In this document: positions 28,105 to 37,316 of the stretch, in pieces
Position numbering within the stretch: the stretch's first letter is position 1
Layout: each line of letters begins with the position of its first letter
Assembly (NCBI GenBank): GCA_937981665.1
Contig: CALJOJ010000021.1
Span: 81,033-145,032 of the forward strand
DNA: 64,000 bases
Reading direction: 5' to 3'
Source: an uncultured Rubritalea sp.
GTDB lineage: Bacteria; Verrucomicrobiota; Verrucomicrobiia; Verrucomicrobiales; Akkermansiaceae
Program-made: the position numbers and the translations under genes
Notes under the pieces: generated by a model
Database searches by the model: none
What the model was told of the DNA's origin: nothing
What the model saw: only the letters and a program-made list of their open reading frames with translations

Positions 28105-29421
28105 TTAATTCTTAGCTGGTTGCCGCCTAAGACTCTCTATCATAGCCTTTTTAAGCTCCATGAGTTCTTCGGTGCTAATATCTGGCTGCTTAGAATTCAT
28201 AGCTCCATCACTTTTTTTAACTATATTGGCTTTAGAGATATGCTTCAATATTGCACGTTTTTGCTTTTCGGAAAGATCTATTGTTCTACCCGGATCATCT
28301 GCACCTGGATTCACTTCCGCCTCCACACTAAATTTCATGTCATTAATCACATACCTCGGCTTCATTGACGTCTTTTTTTCGACTTCAGCTGGCTTTTTTA
28401 CAACCTCATTTATTGTTTTTTCTTTCTCACTCGCTTCTAACTGAAGCATTCCTAACCCTAGTATAGACGCTATCATTAAACAAGCTATTGGCATAAGACC
28501 GAGTAACCCTGGTGGACGAAAAGGAACTGTTTCATTCACTCTCTTAATACGTCCTGTCACACTAGGTATGCTAATAAATGTAGCAATACTGGACTGTTTA
28601 ATGGGTAATATATTGAGAGCTATTTTAGCTAATGCCTTACGGTACTCCTGCACTCCTCCCACACGCGCTGCCTCAGCATCACAAGCTTCTTCACAAGCAT
28701 GATGATGAGATAACGCCAAACACCAGACCAACGGGTGAAACCATAGTGAGCAAAGGATCAGGCGCATCAAAGGAATCCAGACATGATCCTTAGAGCGAAG
28801 ATGTGCAGCTTCATGCCTCAGAGCATGTACCACAGGCTCTAGTTCCTCAGAGTCCATGCAGGCTGGCACTACAACTAGCGCTCTTCCCTTTGAAAAAGTA
28901 ATAAACGGAGATTGCACCTGCTGCATTGTGCATAACTTTATAGGCTTAAGCCCGAACTCTAATAAAATCCTCTGCCAGCTCTTATGTAACTCTGCAGATA
29001 CACTATCAGTTTCTAAACGAGATCCATGTAAAATAAATAAGCCTATCACCTCTCTAGATAGCATCACTATAGATCCTAAAACCCATATACTAAACAGTAC
29101 AAGCCCCAGAGAAAAACTACTCTCAGGCAGAACATCCGCCACTAGGTTAGACGTGAGTAAACTATCTGATGAAATGATTTCCAAACTCTGCTCAGCTATT
29201 GGTAATTCAATGGAGGCCCAGTCATTACTAGGCGCATAAAAATGCACCCCTAACAAAACTGGCGTTACTAATAATGTAATACGAGAAAACTTAACAATCC
29301 ATCTTGGATCATACTTGCGCAAAGTCACGCAAACCAAAATAGAAAAGAGCAAGGCAACAGTTAGCTTCAGCATCGCACCGCCGATACCACTCCATTGTAT
29401 AGATTCTAAAAATTCGTTCAT
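28105..29421 (-). CDS. M56 family (BlaR1/MecR1-like) membrane metallopeptidase
   Basis: 438 residues. Three or four N-terminal membrane helices (near 13-30, 45-60 and 105-130) flank a cytoplasmic zinc-peptidase domain. The active site is HEAAH in VVHALRHEAAHLRSKDH, followed by WFHPLVW and HHHACEEACDAEAA, all typical of M56. A fourth helix lies near 305-325. The C-terminal 110 residues are a charged segment with no penicillin-binding SxxK module, so beta-lactam sensing is not supported. It lies 23 bases after blaI on the same strand, the usual pair in which the peptidase leads to repressor cleavage. Confidence 0.9.
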   Translation of the reverse strand: MNEFLESIQWSGIGGAMLKLTVALLFSILVCVTLRKYDPRWIVKFSRITLLVTPVLLGVHFYAPSNDWASIELPIAEQSLEIISSDSLLTSNLVADVLPESSFSLGLVLFSIWVLGSIVMLSREVIGLFILHGSRLETDSVSAELHKSWQRILLEFGLKPIKLCTMQQVQSPFITFSKGRALVVVPACMDSEELEPVVHALRHEAAHLRSKDHVWIPLMRLILCSLWFHPLVWCLALSHHHACEEACDAEAARVGGVQEYRKALAKIALNILPIKQSSIATFISIPSVTGRIKRVNETVPFRPPGLLGLMPIACLMIASILGLGMLQLEASEKEKTINEVVKKPAEVEKKTSMKPRYVINDMKFSVEAEVNPGADDPGRTIDLSEKQKRAILKHISKANIVKKSDGAMNSKQPDISTEELMELKKAMIESLRRQPAKN

Positions 29422-29444
29422 TTAAGTTTGCTCTTGTTATGACA

Positions 29445-29843
29445 TTATTTGCCGTTTGCTATCTCATCTAGCTCTTTTCGGTCCTCCTCGGAAAGTGAAG
29501 AATCCTGCAATAGCTGCGCTAATAAACTAGCTTTAGATCCACTAGCAAAAATCTGAGCTAACCCTGAAAACCACGTAGAAAGAGCAGCTTGCTTTTTCTT
29601 AGCTGGAGAATAGAAATATGCCTTCCCCTTTTGCTCACGTGTTAATTCACCGCATTCCACTAAACCTCGCAATACAGAGCGCAAGGTAGCATTATCTATC
29701 TCCCAGTCGAATCCATCTTGAATCTCGGCGGGCTTCATTCCCTCATCTGCTGACCATAAGATCTGCATCACATGCAGCTGCGTACGATTAAAATCAGGGA
29801 TTGGATGTTCTGTATCTTTATTCACTATATAGATTACTGACAC
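29445..29843 (-). CDS. BlaI/MecI/CopY-family transcriptional repressor
   Basis: Up to 132 residues. The winged-helix domain shows NRTQLHVMQILWSADEGMKPAEIQ, then NATLRSVLRGLVECGELTREQKGKAYFYSP. The C-terminal helix is the dimerisation part and contains the site region normally cut after M56 activation. The listed start is a GTG; the GTG at 29825 would give MNKDTEHP and leave an upstream dyad as operator. The pair probably autoregulates. Its targets are unknown, and no beta-lactamase gene is nearby. Confidence 0.9.
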   Translation of the reverse strand: MSVIYIVNKDTEHPIPDFNRTQLHVMQILWSADEGMKPAEIQDGFDWEIDNATLRSVLRGLVECGELTREQKGKAYFYSPAKKKQAALSTWFSGLAQIFASGSKASLLAQLLQDSSLSEEDRKELDEIANGK

Positions 29844-29856
29844 ATTAAAGTGCAGT
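29836..29856. promoter_or_regulatory. Possible BlaI operator dyad
   Basis: Imperfect dyad ACTGACAC (29836-29843) and GTGCAGT (29850-29856), with one bulged base, lies at the start of blaI. It resembles the short dyads bound by BlaI/MecI repressors but lacks the exact TACA-TGTA core. The call depends on position as much as on sequence. Confidence 0.3.
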
Positions 29857-29972
29857 TATCAAGTGAAAACATGTGAAAGCATAACACACGTGTTGCCTCA
29901 TTGAAGCGGACACCGAAAAAAACTTAGTCTTGCCGAGAATAACTCCCGTTGCCTCATCCATGAGGAAACTCT

Positions 29973-30158
29973 ATGCCCATCATGGCAATGAGTGAAACAA
30001 GCATAGAAGAATATAATGAAAAGATGGGTGAGTGATATGCTCGCATAACAGGACGAAAAGCTAAATCCAAGTTACTAGATGAATTTATTAATATCACTGG
30101 CTTGGAGCGCAAGCATGCCAATAAAGTGTTACTAGGTTTAAAAGAAAATAAGGGCTAA
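29973..30158 (+). pseudogene. Remnant of the N-terminus of an IS-element transposase (ISNCY-like)
   Basis: Reading from the ATG at 29973 gives 20 residues, an in-frame TGA at 30033-30035, then YARITGRKAKSKLLDEF and TGLERKHANKVLL before a TAA. This segment matches the N-terminal helix-turn-helix region of ISNCY/integrase-core transposases (K-S-x-I-L-D-E-F-x-x-x-T-G-x-x-R-K-x-A). No catalytic domain follows. The rest of the 557-base gap 29844-30400 holds no intact gene, only a short minus-strand open stretch (about 30182-30303) I cannot identify. Confidence 0.7.
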
Positions 30159-30340
30159 GAACTGGATGGAAAGCTTCCTAATCTATAACATTTTTAAGCT
30201 TGAGCACATCTACCTCTCTTTTGACGATCTTCTGCTGATGCTCAATGACTGGAAATAAATTACCTCCCTTGGTGTGCGTCCGATAATTCATGCCCACTTC
30301 TAATCTGTTAGAGATAAATAAAAAGTATTTAATTCAACTA

Positions 30341-30363
30341 ATTTAGGTTGGCGGAGGTTACCT
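30341..30363 (-). repeat. 23-bp repeat, copy 2 (inverted copy of 581-603)
   Basis: ATTTAGGTTGGCGG and the nine bases after it are the exact reverse complement of 581-603. This copy sits about 65 bases before the lipoprotein gene at 30428 and about 180 bases after the transposase remnant. Confidence 0.7.
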
Positions 30364-30427
30364 TTAAAGAAGAACTTAGCTTTTAGTTTTTGCTTCCTTT
30401 ATGAGAGAATTTTCTTATGGTTCACAA

Positions 30428-31135
30428 ATGTTTACCTCACAACTATTTCAACACTCACTTAAAAAATCCACTATCCTAGCTGGTCTCTCTGTGAGCATTC
30501 TCCTTTTCTGCTCCTGTGATGATGATGATAATGTCGTAGTGCCTATTGCAAGCCCAATCACTGTATCTACATCTCCTGACTTTGGTGGGGTTTTTGATGC
30601 CTTGATCAGAGATGATAATAGTACCTATAAGTTCACCATCGATGATGCTGGCAACGGCACTGCTCAGTTCACTTCAGCAACAGGCATATCAGCTAGCCAA
30701 GTCAGTACATACAACTACTCCAATGCTGAATTAGAAGTCACCCGTAGCGGTCTTACTGATGACGACGTGAAAAACACTCTCAATATCCTGATCAGAATAG
30801 GAGGAGAACTACAAGATGAGTACGCTACTCTTCGTGCTGATCAAGACGAAGCTAGCGCCCTCGCCCTCATTGATGGCATCCACGCTACTGAACCTGGCTT
30901 CATCATAGAACTCCGTGATGGTGAAAATGCCCTGCTCAATCTCGCTGTAGTGGATAGCTTCAACATCAATGCTGACTCAGTCAGTCTCAGCACAAAAAGA
31001 ATCCAGTTCTTTGGTGAGTCCACCATCGAAAACGAAAACGCTGACAGCTTGTCTATTAACCCTGTCCTATCGCTAGAAAACGCTGCCGTAGACGTTTACG
31101 ATGCTACCACGACCTACACAGCTCCGGCTAACTAG
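30428..31135 (+). CDS. Putative lipoprotein of unknown function
   Basis: 235 residues from the ATG at 30428; an in-frame ATG at 30401 is also possible. The N-terminus has a basic region, a hydrophobic stretch (ILAGLSVSILLF) and the lipobox LFCSC, followed by DDDDN. Aspartates after the Cys can influence membrane sorting. The mature part is acidic and rich in Ser, Thr, Asp and Asn, with no recognised domain. It appears to be a single-gene unit convergent with the antiporter gene. Confidence 0.7.
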   Translation: MFTSQLFQHSLKKSTILAGLSVSILLFCSCDDDDNVVVPIASPITVSTSPDFGGVFDALIRDDNSTYKFTIDDAGNGTAQFTSATGISASQVSTYNYSNAELEVTRSGLTDDDVKNTLNILIRIGGELQDEYATLRADQDEASALALIDGIHATEPGFIIELRDGENALLNLAVVDSFNINADSVSLSTKRIQFFGESTIENENADSLSINPVLSLENAAVDVYDATTTYTAPAN

Positions 31136-31178
31136 AACAAACATAGGCTTTTTTGCGGTATCGTTCCAATAAACCACA

Positions 31179-32900
31179 CTATAGCCAATTTTCATCGAAC
31201 TCATCTGAATAGCTCAGCATCACACGCTTTATCATCGCTCTTCCACAATGCTCTTCATCTAACAAAATATGGTCGATCTCTGCCTTTTCAAAGGCTTCCA
31301 TATCTGCTTTAAATTTACACCGAGCGTAGAGAAGAAGTGCCTCATTCATCTCACGCGCAGTATGCAGAATAGCCAGTGAAGGAGTTTTATCTGGGAACGT
31401 CACAGCTAGTCCGCGTGCATGCTCGACCCTAGCGGCCATCAGACCTTCTCTATCTCGCGCATCACCAAACAAAGCAAAATGCCCCTCATTCAGTAGCTTC
31501 TTGATAGTATCAGGATTCATATCCAGTATCACCACAGGAATATGCATCGACTTCAGATTAGCATGTAAATTCTGTCCCACGGGGCCATAGCCGCAGATAA
31601 TGACATGATCTTCCATGTGCTCCATCTGCCCGACCATTCCCATCATACTCTCCTGTTCATTTTCTTTCTTAGCCCCCCTTACAGTCGCTTCATTACATCG
31701 CTTACAGTAACGCGCCGCAACCTTCATCAGTGAAGGAACCAATGCCATACTCAGCGCAGCACTAGCTAGAATAAGCTGCTCTGTGCGGATAGTAAACACC
31801 TGAAGATCCATCGAGCGGTTCAGCACTACAATAGAAAATTCCCCCATACTACATAGCGCTGCTGCCACTACGAAGCTGCGGTTACTCTGAAGCCCAGATA
31901 ATCTGGCGGCTAAATACACCACCCCACCTTTTAGTAAAATTAACACCACAGAGATAAGAAGAACCCATACCCATTCCTGCATCACTAGCTCTAGGTCGAT
32001 TAACAGACCGACCGACACAAAGAAAATAGTCAAAAATAGATCCTTGAACGGTAAAATATCTGACAACACACGGTGGGAGTAGATAGACTCACTCACCACC
32101 ACACCCGCAGCAAAGGCACCCAAGGCAGGACTCAGCCCCAACACTCCACTCAATAAAGCAACCGCTGCGCACAGACCAATCACCGTCACAGTAAATAGCT
32201 CTCTACTGCGTGATTTCGCCACAGCATCTAACATCTGAGGCAACCCGAACTTACTAATCACTACAAGAAACCCAGTGAAGCCCAGCCCTTTTAATAAGGC
32301 GAATAATAGATCACTACCCGAGTCACTAGACTCACTCACGATCACAGGCAGGAGCACCATAAATAAAATGGTCATCAAGTCCTGAAACAACGCCATACCC
32401 AGAGTCACCCTCGCTTGAGGAGTCTCCGGCATATTCATATCCTGAAATGTCTTCAAGCTCACTGCCGTCGATGACAAGCATACCATAAAACCTAATAGGA
32501 GCGATGACCTCCAATCAAAGTCCAGAGCCATCCCCGCTCCCATCGAGATCAAGATACACAAGCCAACCTGAACACCGCCGCCTAACAAAGCCGGTCTACG
32601 GAGCGCCTTCAGCTCCTTCACAGAAAACTCGATCCCTAAGGTAAACAAAAGTAATACAATCCCTATCTCAGACAAATCCTGCACCACCTTAATGTCCCCC
32701 ACTCCTGCCCAGTCTAATAAGCCACTGTTAGATAAAATAAGACCGCAGACAAAATATCCTACTAACAATGACTGCTTCAAGCGTGCGCACAAAAGTGATA
32801 CCACCACAACCGAACTCAGCACCAGTGTGAGCAGCACAAAGATAGGAGGAACCGCTCCACCTGCCGCTAATATTTTAAATGAACTTATTATATCTAACAT
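31179..32900 (-). CDS. CPA2-family monovalent cation:proton antiporter with RCK (TrkA-N) domain
   Basis: 573 residues. The first 390 carry about 12 membrane helices, including LSEIGIVLLLFTLGIEFSVKEL, LGMALFQDLMTILFM and GLSPALGAFAAGVVVSES, as in KefB/KefC and related transporters. A cytosolic RCK domain follows, with nucleotide-binding HVIICGYGPVGQNL and the acidic VILDMNPD. The cargo is probably K+ or Na+ exchanged for H+. No KefF/KefG partner is adjacent. Confidence 0.9.
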   Translation of the reverse strand: MLDIISSFKILAAGGAVPPIFVLLTLVLSSVVVVSLLCARLKQSLLVGYFVCGLILSNSGLLDWAGVGDIKVVQDLSEIGIVLLLFTLGIEFSVKELKALRRPALLGGGVQVGLCILISMGAGMALDFDWRSSLLLGFMVCLSSTAVSLKTFQDMNMPETPQARVTLGMALFQDLMTILFMVLLPVIVSESSDSGSDLLFALLKGLGFTGFLVVISKFGLPQMLDAVAKSRSRELFTVTVIGLCAAVALLSGVLGLSPALGAFAAGVVVSESIYSHRVLSDILPFKDLFLTIFFVSVGLLIDLELVMQEWVWVLLISVVLILLKGGVVYLAARLSGLQSNRSFVVAAALCSMGEFSIVVLNRSMDLQVFTIRTEQLILASAALSMALVPSLMKVAARYCKRCNEATVRGAKKENEQESMMGMVGQMEHMEDHVIICGYGPVGQNLHANLKSMHIPVVILDMNPDTIKKLLNEGHFALFGDARDREGLMAARVEHARGLAVTFPDKTPSLAILHTAREMNEALLLYARCKFKADMEAFEKAEIDHILLDEEHCGRAMIKRVMLSYSDEFDENWL

Positions 32901-33024
32901 CTAATCTATTATTAACCAATAGATGACTTTTCATCAAGCTTTTGATGGCATTTAGTCGCATTAGATAACTTGCTTCCAGCGAAAATGGGAATATATTTCC
33001 CTATATATAACTCTTATAGCTATC

Positions 33025-33576
33025 ATGAAGAAACTAAAGATTTTCCTAACTAACATTTTTATCGCGACTACACTCACATCATGCCAAGCTGATGAGAACC
33101 CTATCAAGGTCCTAGAAACCGCACCTAAAGAGCCAACAGAAAAAATTATGAAATCTGAAGAAGAATGGAAAAAAATACTCACGCCTGAGCAATTCCGCGT
33201 AGCCAGAAAAGCCGGAACAGAACCTGCATTCAACGCAGTCTATAAGCAGTTCGCTAAGCAGGGTGATGGTGACTACCACTGCGTAGGATGCGGATCTAAG
33301 CTCTTTCACTCAAAGACAAAATTTGATTCCGGCTCCGGCTGGCCATCATTCTACGATGTCGCTAGTAATGAAAACGTAGTTACGAAAGTAGACAACTCAC
33401 ACGGCATGGAGCGCACAGAGATCCTCTGTGGAAAATGTGACGCCCACCTTGGCCACCTCTTCACTGGTGAAAACTACGGGAACCCAACAAAAAATCGCTA
33501 CTGTGTAAATGGCATAGTGCTAGACTTCGTCCCCTCTGATAAAGAGAAGAAGACCGATGAAAAAACGGAGAAATAA
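33025..33576 (+). CDS. msrB: Peptide-methionine (R)-S-oxide reductase MsrB, lipoprotein-type
   Basis: 183 residues. The N-terminus is a lipoprotein signal (FLTNIFIATTLTSC, Cys20), so the enzyme probably acts on oxidised envelope proteins. The MsrB domain (about 45-172) has zinc-binding CVGC and CGKC pairs, FDSGSGWPSFYD, HLGHLFTG and RYCVNG, which contains the catalytic Cys. The usual product of the reaction is Met from Met-R-sulfoxide. The reductant partner is not encoded nearby. An intrinsic terminator follows. Confidence 0.93.
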   Translation: MKKLKIFLTNIFIATTLTSCQADENPIKVLETAPKEPTEKIMKSEEEWKKILTPEQFRVARKAGTEPAFNAVYKQFAKQGDGDYHCVGCGSKLFHSKTKFDSGSGWPSFYDVASNENVVTKVDNSHGMERTEILCGKCDAHLGHLFTGENYGNPTKNRYCVNGIVLDFVPSDKEKKTDEKTEK

Positions 33577-33585
33577 GTCACCTTA

Positions 33586-33619
33586 CCTCCAGAGAAAATC
33601 ATCTCTCTGGAGGCTTTTT
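33586..33619 (+). terminator. Intrinsic terminator after msrB
   Basis: CCTCCAGAGA (33586-33595) pairs perfectly with TCTCTGGAGG (33604-33613) around an eight-base loop, followed by CTTTTT. It lies between msrB and the convergent TPR gene. The T-tract supports the plus strand only. Confidence 0.85.
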
Positions 33620-33630
33620 CTTACAGAACT

Positions 33631-35271
33631 TTACTCTTCTAAGAGCTGCATCAGCCTATCATAAGCTGCCTTAGCACCTCTGTGACTAGGCAGTCTCTGG
33701 ATCGCTATCTTATAAGTCTCACGAGCTTTTTTAAGATCACCTTTTCTCTCGTAGTACTGTCCTAGCTTATACTCTAATGGATACAGAACACTTGGCGGGA
33801 AATATCTATTAGCCATTAATTGCTTATCAATCGCTTCTTGATAGAAACCATAAGCCACCTCATCACCAGCTACCTCGGCCAGCATCTCAGCGCGATACAC
33901 CTTAAGTGACTGGATCAAAATCAAGAGATGACTATAATAAGGCTTACCTCTATGTTCAGCTTGTGACTCCATCAGCTCCACACCGAGCTTACCTAATAGC
34001 AGAGACATCTTGTTAGACTCCTCCATCTTTCCATTATAAAAATGATCTTTCGCTAGACCGAAGGCTTGATATGCCTTGATCACCTTATTGACGAGCGCCT
34101 TGGACTTATCTTGTGAATTAATTTTAGGTAACTGCTTTAACATCGTCTTGATCGCCGCTTTATCACCATCTGCCACTGCTGCCAGTGACATATTCACCTT
34201 CATCATATCGTAACGCCAATCGTGATACGCGTAGACTGCAGATGTTTTCCTGGCATCTTTAGCCAGATTCAGCTTAGCCATCACAGCATCTGCCATTTTC
34301 TGGTTACCCATCTGATAATGCACAATCGCCAAGAATGAATACGCCCTCACTAGCCCATCCGAGTCAGAGATGTGCGCTTTAGATTCCTTCTTCCATGCCT
34401 CATAGAGACTCACCGCCTTCAAATAGGAATCAAGAGCGAGCTCCATCTCTCCAGCTCTCCATGCAGCAAACCCACGAGCCATCTGCCAGCATGGGAAGTT
34501 CTCACCACCCTGCTCCACCAGCTTTTTTGCATAAGGTAGTACCTCCTCTTTTTGATCCACGGCATTATGCGGAGCTTCTACCAGCGTCATCATATAGAAG
34601 TTTATCACCATCGGATTTTTAGGATTCTTATCTAAGACCGCCTTGATCTCCTCCACTGCCTTCTCTTGCTTCATCGAAGCATTTCCAAATACATTATAAC
34701 GACCACGATTCAGAAACGGAGCCAATAAAGATAACTGGATATCGTTCGGGTACTTCTCTTTTAGATTATTAAATGATTCAGCTCCGACATCCAGACCGCT
34801 CACCACTAAGCTCCCGATAGCCAGCGCATAGTCTCGCTCATTCGTAGGAAAAGTAAACACAGCATCACCTCCCTCACCCGTCTTATGCTCAGCGAGAGTC
34901 ACCATTCTATTGATAGCTCTTGCGCGGTAGTCCTTCCACTCGTGATCAGGATGGATGAGACTGAGTACCACACCGCAGTAAGCCATCAGACAGTCTGGCT
35001 CACGTTCCAGCGCTGCCGCGAAATGTCGGTAAGCCTCGAGATCCCACTGGGCGTGGAGGAGCAAGAACCCCTGACGTACATGCTTCTGTACCAATTCATC
35101 ATTGGTAGAAATAGGCACATTGATCTCGCCTATCCCGTCCCACATCTTCGGAGTAGTCATCGCTCGGACTGAAGGAGCTACTACTGACTCCACGTATTTA
35201 TTACCCTGAGCCAAGAGCGAAGATGCTAGCGCGCTCATCAACAAAAGCATTTTAAATGATCCTAATTTCAT
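33631..35271 (-). CDS. Secreted tetratricopeptide-repeat protein
   Basis: 546 residues from the ATG at 35271, chosen because it begins a good signal peptide (MKLGSFKMLLLMSALASSLLAQG). An in-frame ATG at 35337 adds 22 unlikely residues. The body is almost entirely helical. TPR-like units are visible, for example RHFAAALEREPDCLMAYCG near the start and KLGQYYERKGDLKKARETYK near the end. It probably acts as a periplasmic scaffold. No enzymatic domain is seen. Confidence 0.8.
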   Translation of the reverse strand: MKLGSFKMLLLMSALASSLLAQGNKYVESVVAPSVRAMTTPKMWDGIGEINVPISTNDELVQKHVRQGFLLLHAQWDLEAYRHFAAALEREPDCLMAYCGVVLSLIHPDHEWKDYRARAINRMVTLAEHKTGEGGDAVFTFPTNERDYALAIGSLVVSGLDVGAESFNNLKEKYPNDIQLSLLAPFLNRGRYNVFGNASMKQEKAVEEIKAVLDKNPKNPMVINFYMMTLVEAPHNAVDQKEEVLPYAKKLVEQGGENFPCWQMARGFAAWRAGEMELALDSYLKAVSLYEAWKKESKAHISDSDGLVRAYSFLAIVHYQMGNQKMADAVMAKLNLAKDARKTSAVYAYHDWRYDMMKVNMSLAAVADGDKAAIKTMLKQLPKINSQDKSKALVNKVIKAYQAFGLAKDHFYNGKMEESNKMSLLLGKLGVELMESQAEHRGKPYYSHLLILIQSLKVYRAEMLAEVAGDEVAYGFYQEAIDKQLMANRYFPPSVLYPLEYKLGQYYERKGDLKKARETYKIAIQRLPSHRGAKAAYDRLMQLLEE

Positions 35272-35382
35272 ACCCTCACTATCGTTATATAATCTGACCA
35301 AGCAACTAGTAATCTGGGAGAATTTCACCCCAGACAAACAAATTTATTTTCATTTGCTAAAATTCCCTATACATCCACTCAT

Positions 35383-36192
35383 ATGAGCTGCCGAATCGAC
35401 GACACATTCAAACAACTGAAGAAAACTAACAACTCTGCATTTATCGCCTACGTAGCAGCTGGTGACCCGACCCTCGACCTCTCACTAGAGATCATCTGTG
35501 GACTCGCAGACGCAGGTGCTGATGTGATAGAGCTAGGCGTTCCATTCTCTGACCCACTCGCAGACGGTGAAGTAAACCAGCTCGCAGCCGCCCGCGCACT
35601 CAAAGCAGGCTGCACACTCCCTAAAGTACTCGACCTCGTGCGTGACTTCCGCACCACTCACCAGACACCGATCGTACTCTTCTCTTATCTCAACCCTATT
35701 TTCGCCTTCGGCTATGACACCTTTATCACTACTGCTAAGGAAGCAGGCGTAGACGGTCTCTTACTGCTAGACCTTCCTCCAGATGAGGCTGCACAGAGCA
35801 GAGAGTTCCAGCACGAGTCACCCCTCAAGAGCATCACACTCATCGCTCCTTCCTCACCAGAGCATAGAATAGCATCACTCGCGAAACAATCCGAAGGATT
35901 CATCTATGCACTATCCCGCACCGGAGTCACAGGTGCACAAGCTGCACCATCAAAAGGTATAGGTAAAATAGTAGCTGCCATCAAGGCTCACACTGACGTC
36001 CCCGTCTGTGTAGGCTTCGGCATCACTTCACCTGAGCAAGCAGCCATGGTAGCCAGCGTCTCAGACGGAGTCATTGTAGGATCAGCCATCGTAAACCAGA
36101 TCGCTAAAAATGCTGATAACCCTAACTTAGCTCAAATAGTAAAGGACTTCGCGCAGCCACTTATCGATGCTTCACATAAGAAGTCATTTTAG
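35383..36192 (+). CDS. trpA: Tryptophan synthase alpha chain
   Basis: 269 residues. TrpA cleaves indole-3-glycerol phosphate to indole and glyceraldehyde-3-phosphate. Conserved segments are YVAAGDPTLDLS, VIELGVPFSDPLADG (catalytic Glu and Asp), the GVDGLLLLDLPPDE loop, YALSRTGVTGAQ and GFGITSPEQA with GVIVGSAIV. No trpB or other trp genes are adjacent, so the trp genes are dispersed here. The start codon lacks a Shine-Dalgarno sequence. Confidence 0.96.
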   Translation: MSCRIDDTFKQLKKTNNSAFIAYVAAGDPTLDLSLEIICGLADAGADVIELGVPFSDPLADGEVNQLAAARALKAGCTLPKVLDLVRDFRTTHQTPIVLFSYLNPIFAFGYDTFITTAKEAGVDGLLLLDLPPDEAAQSREFQHESPLKSITLIAPSSPEHRIASLAKQSEGFIYALSRTGVTGAQAAPSKGIGKIVAAIKAHTDVPVCVGFGITSPEQAAMVASVSDGVIVGSAIVNQIAKNADNPNLAQIVKDFAQPLIDASHKKSF

Positions 36193-36202
36193 AAACTCAG
36201 AT

Positions 36203-37189
36203 CTATATCCCTGTTTTCTTAGCGCGGGACTCCTCGATCCTGCGCTCGATGTAGAGCTTGTCCTCTGTAGATAGTTTACTGACTTTAGTCTTAGACTTCT
36301 TACCATCTGGCTCACCTAACCAGATAGTTCCATCTTTATAGCGTAGTACTTTAGCGTACACCGTGCGCCCTCTTGCATCGTGCCACAGGCGATAGCCTTT
36401 TCGCTCCATGTCAGACTTCCAGCTTGCGTGGTCTTCTTGCGCTACGCGTTGGCTATTTTTCAATCTGCCAAAATAGAAATCAGGTTCACCAGGATCATAA
36501 CCACGGTATTTACCAAATTCTGTACCACGAGGAGACAGCATGACCATCGCTGGTGTTCCACTGGCTGAATATCGTTTCTTAAGTGCTGCTATCTCGCGTT
36601 CCTTATCTCGGCGCTTACCCGTATCCCTCTCTTTGATATTTGAGTCTATTCTGAGGCGGATGACATTCTGCCCTGCCCATTCATCAAATTCTCGCGTGGC
36701 TAATAACTCTCTACTTAATACATTACACAACGGGCTATTCTTGGAGCGTGTGAACCACATCATCACTGGCTTACCTGTGATCCTAGCCTTTCTCATAGCC
36801 TCGTCATAGTCTTCATACCATGAGTCTACCGGCTCATCAGCCACTGCGATCCCCTCTAGCTCAACAATAGGTGCATCTGGATCCTCTGGTGCCCAGACTA
36901 TATCTTCCTCACTGGTGGTCAGCTGTCCCACTCTAGCCACCACCTTACTACCTTCCATTAAGCTTGTGAGTCCACCTCTCTGAGGAGAGCTATCATCGAG
37001 CGCATATTGGTCAGAATCTAGTTCACCAGGCTTAGACAGCTTATCGGTGACCTTCTGTACATCTGACTTAATCGCTCGCGTGAGCTGAATACAGCTAGGC
37101 TGAGTCACACAGAATAGCCCAGCTACTATAGCGGTAAATTTCTTACTATAGATGCATTTATAAACTGAGCCGATGAGTCCATCAATCAT
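36203..37189 (-). CDS. Thioredoxin-like protein with C-terminal SHD1 domain
   Basis: 328 residues. A hydrophobic N-terminal segment near 17-30 may be a lipoprotein or membrane signal. About 110-240 is a thioredoxin-like fold (DEAMRKARITGKPVMMWFTRSKNSPLCNVL); it lacks a CxxC pair, with only one Cys at the expected place. About 265-320 is an SHD1 domain (GYRLWHDARGRTVYAKVL, then LSTEDKLYIERRI), a module common in planctomycetes and verrucomicrobia. The role is unknown. Confidence 0.75.
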   Translation of the reverse strand: MIDGLIGSVYKCIYSKKFTAIVAGLFCVTQPSCIQLTRAIKSDVQKVTDKLSKPGELDSDQYALDDSSPQRGGLTSLMEGSKVVARVGQLTTSEEDIVWAPEDPDAPIVELEGIAVADEPVDSWYEDYDEAMRKARITGKPVMMWFTRSKNSPLCNVLSRELLATREFDEWAGQNVIRLRIDSNIKERDTGKRRDKEREIAALKKRYSASGTPAMVMLSPRGTEFGKYRGYDPGEPDFYFGRLKNSQRVAQEDHASWKSDMERKGYRLWHDARGRTVYAKVLRYKDGTIWLGEPDGKKSKTKVSKLSTEDKLYIERRIEESRAKKTGI

Positions 37190-37316
37190 AACGCATACTT
37201 TAGGCAGAAGAGAGCTAAGATCAAGCTAGCAATCTTGATTCTCACGAATTTGTAAAAAACTCATTGCCAAGCTTCACTTACACGCTATTTTTTGCCGCAA
37301 TAAGCATAACAACATC

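Noticed and set aside
28105..29843. Beta-lactam resistance locus
   Set aside because: M56/BlaI pairs are widespread; no sensor domain and no beta-lactamase gene are present.
29880..29895. AACACACGTGTT palindrome as a parS site for the ParA system
   Set aside because: It lacks the TTTCACGTGAAA core, is 20 kb from parA, and lies beside an IS relic.
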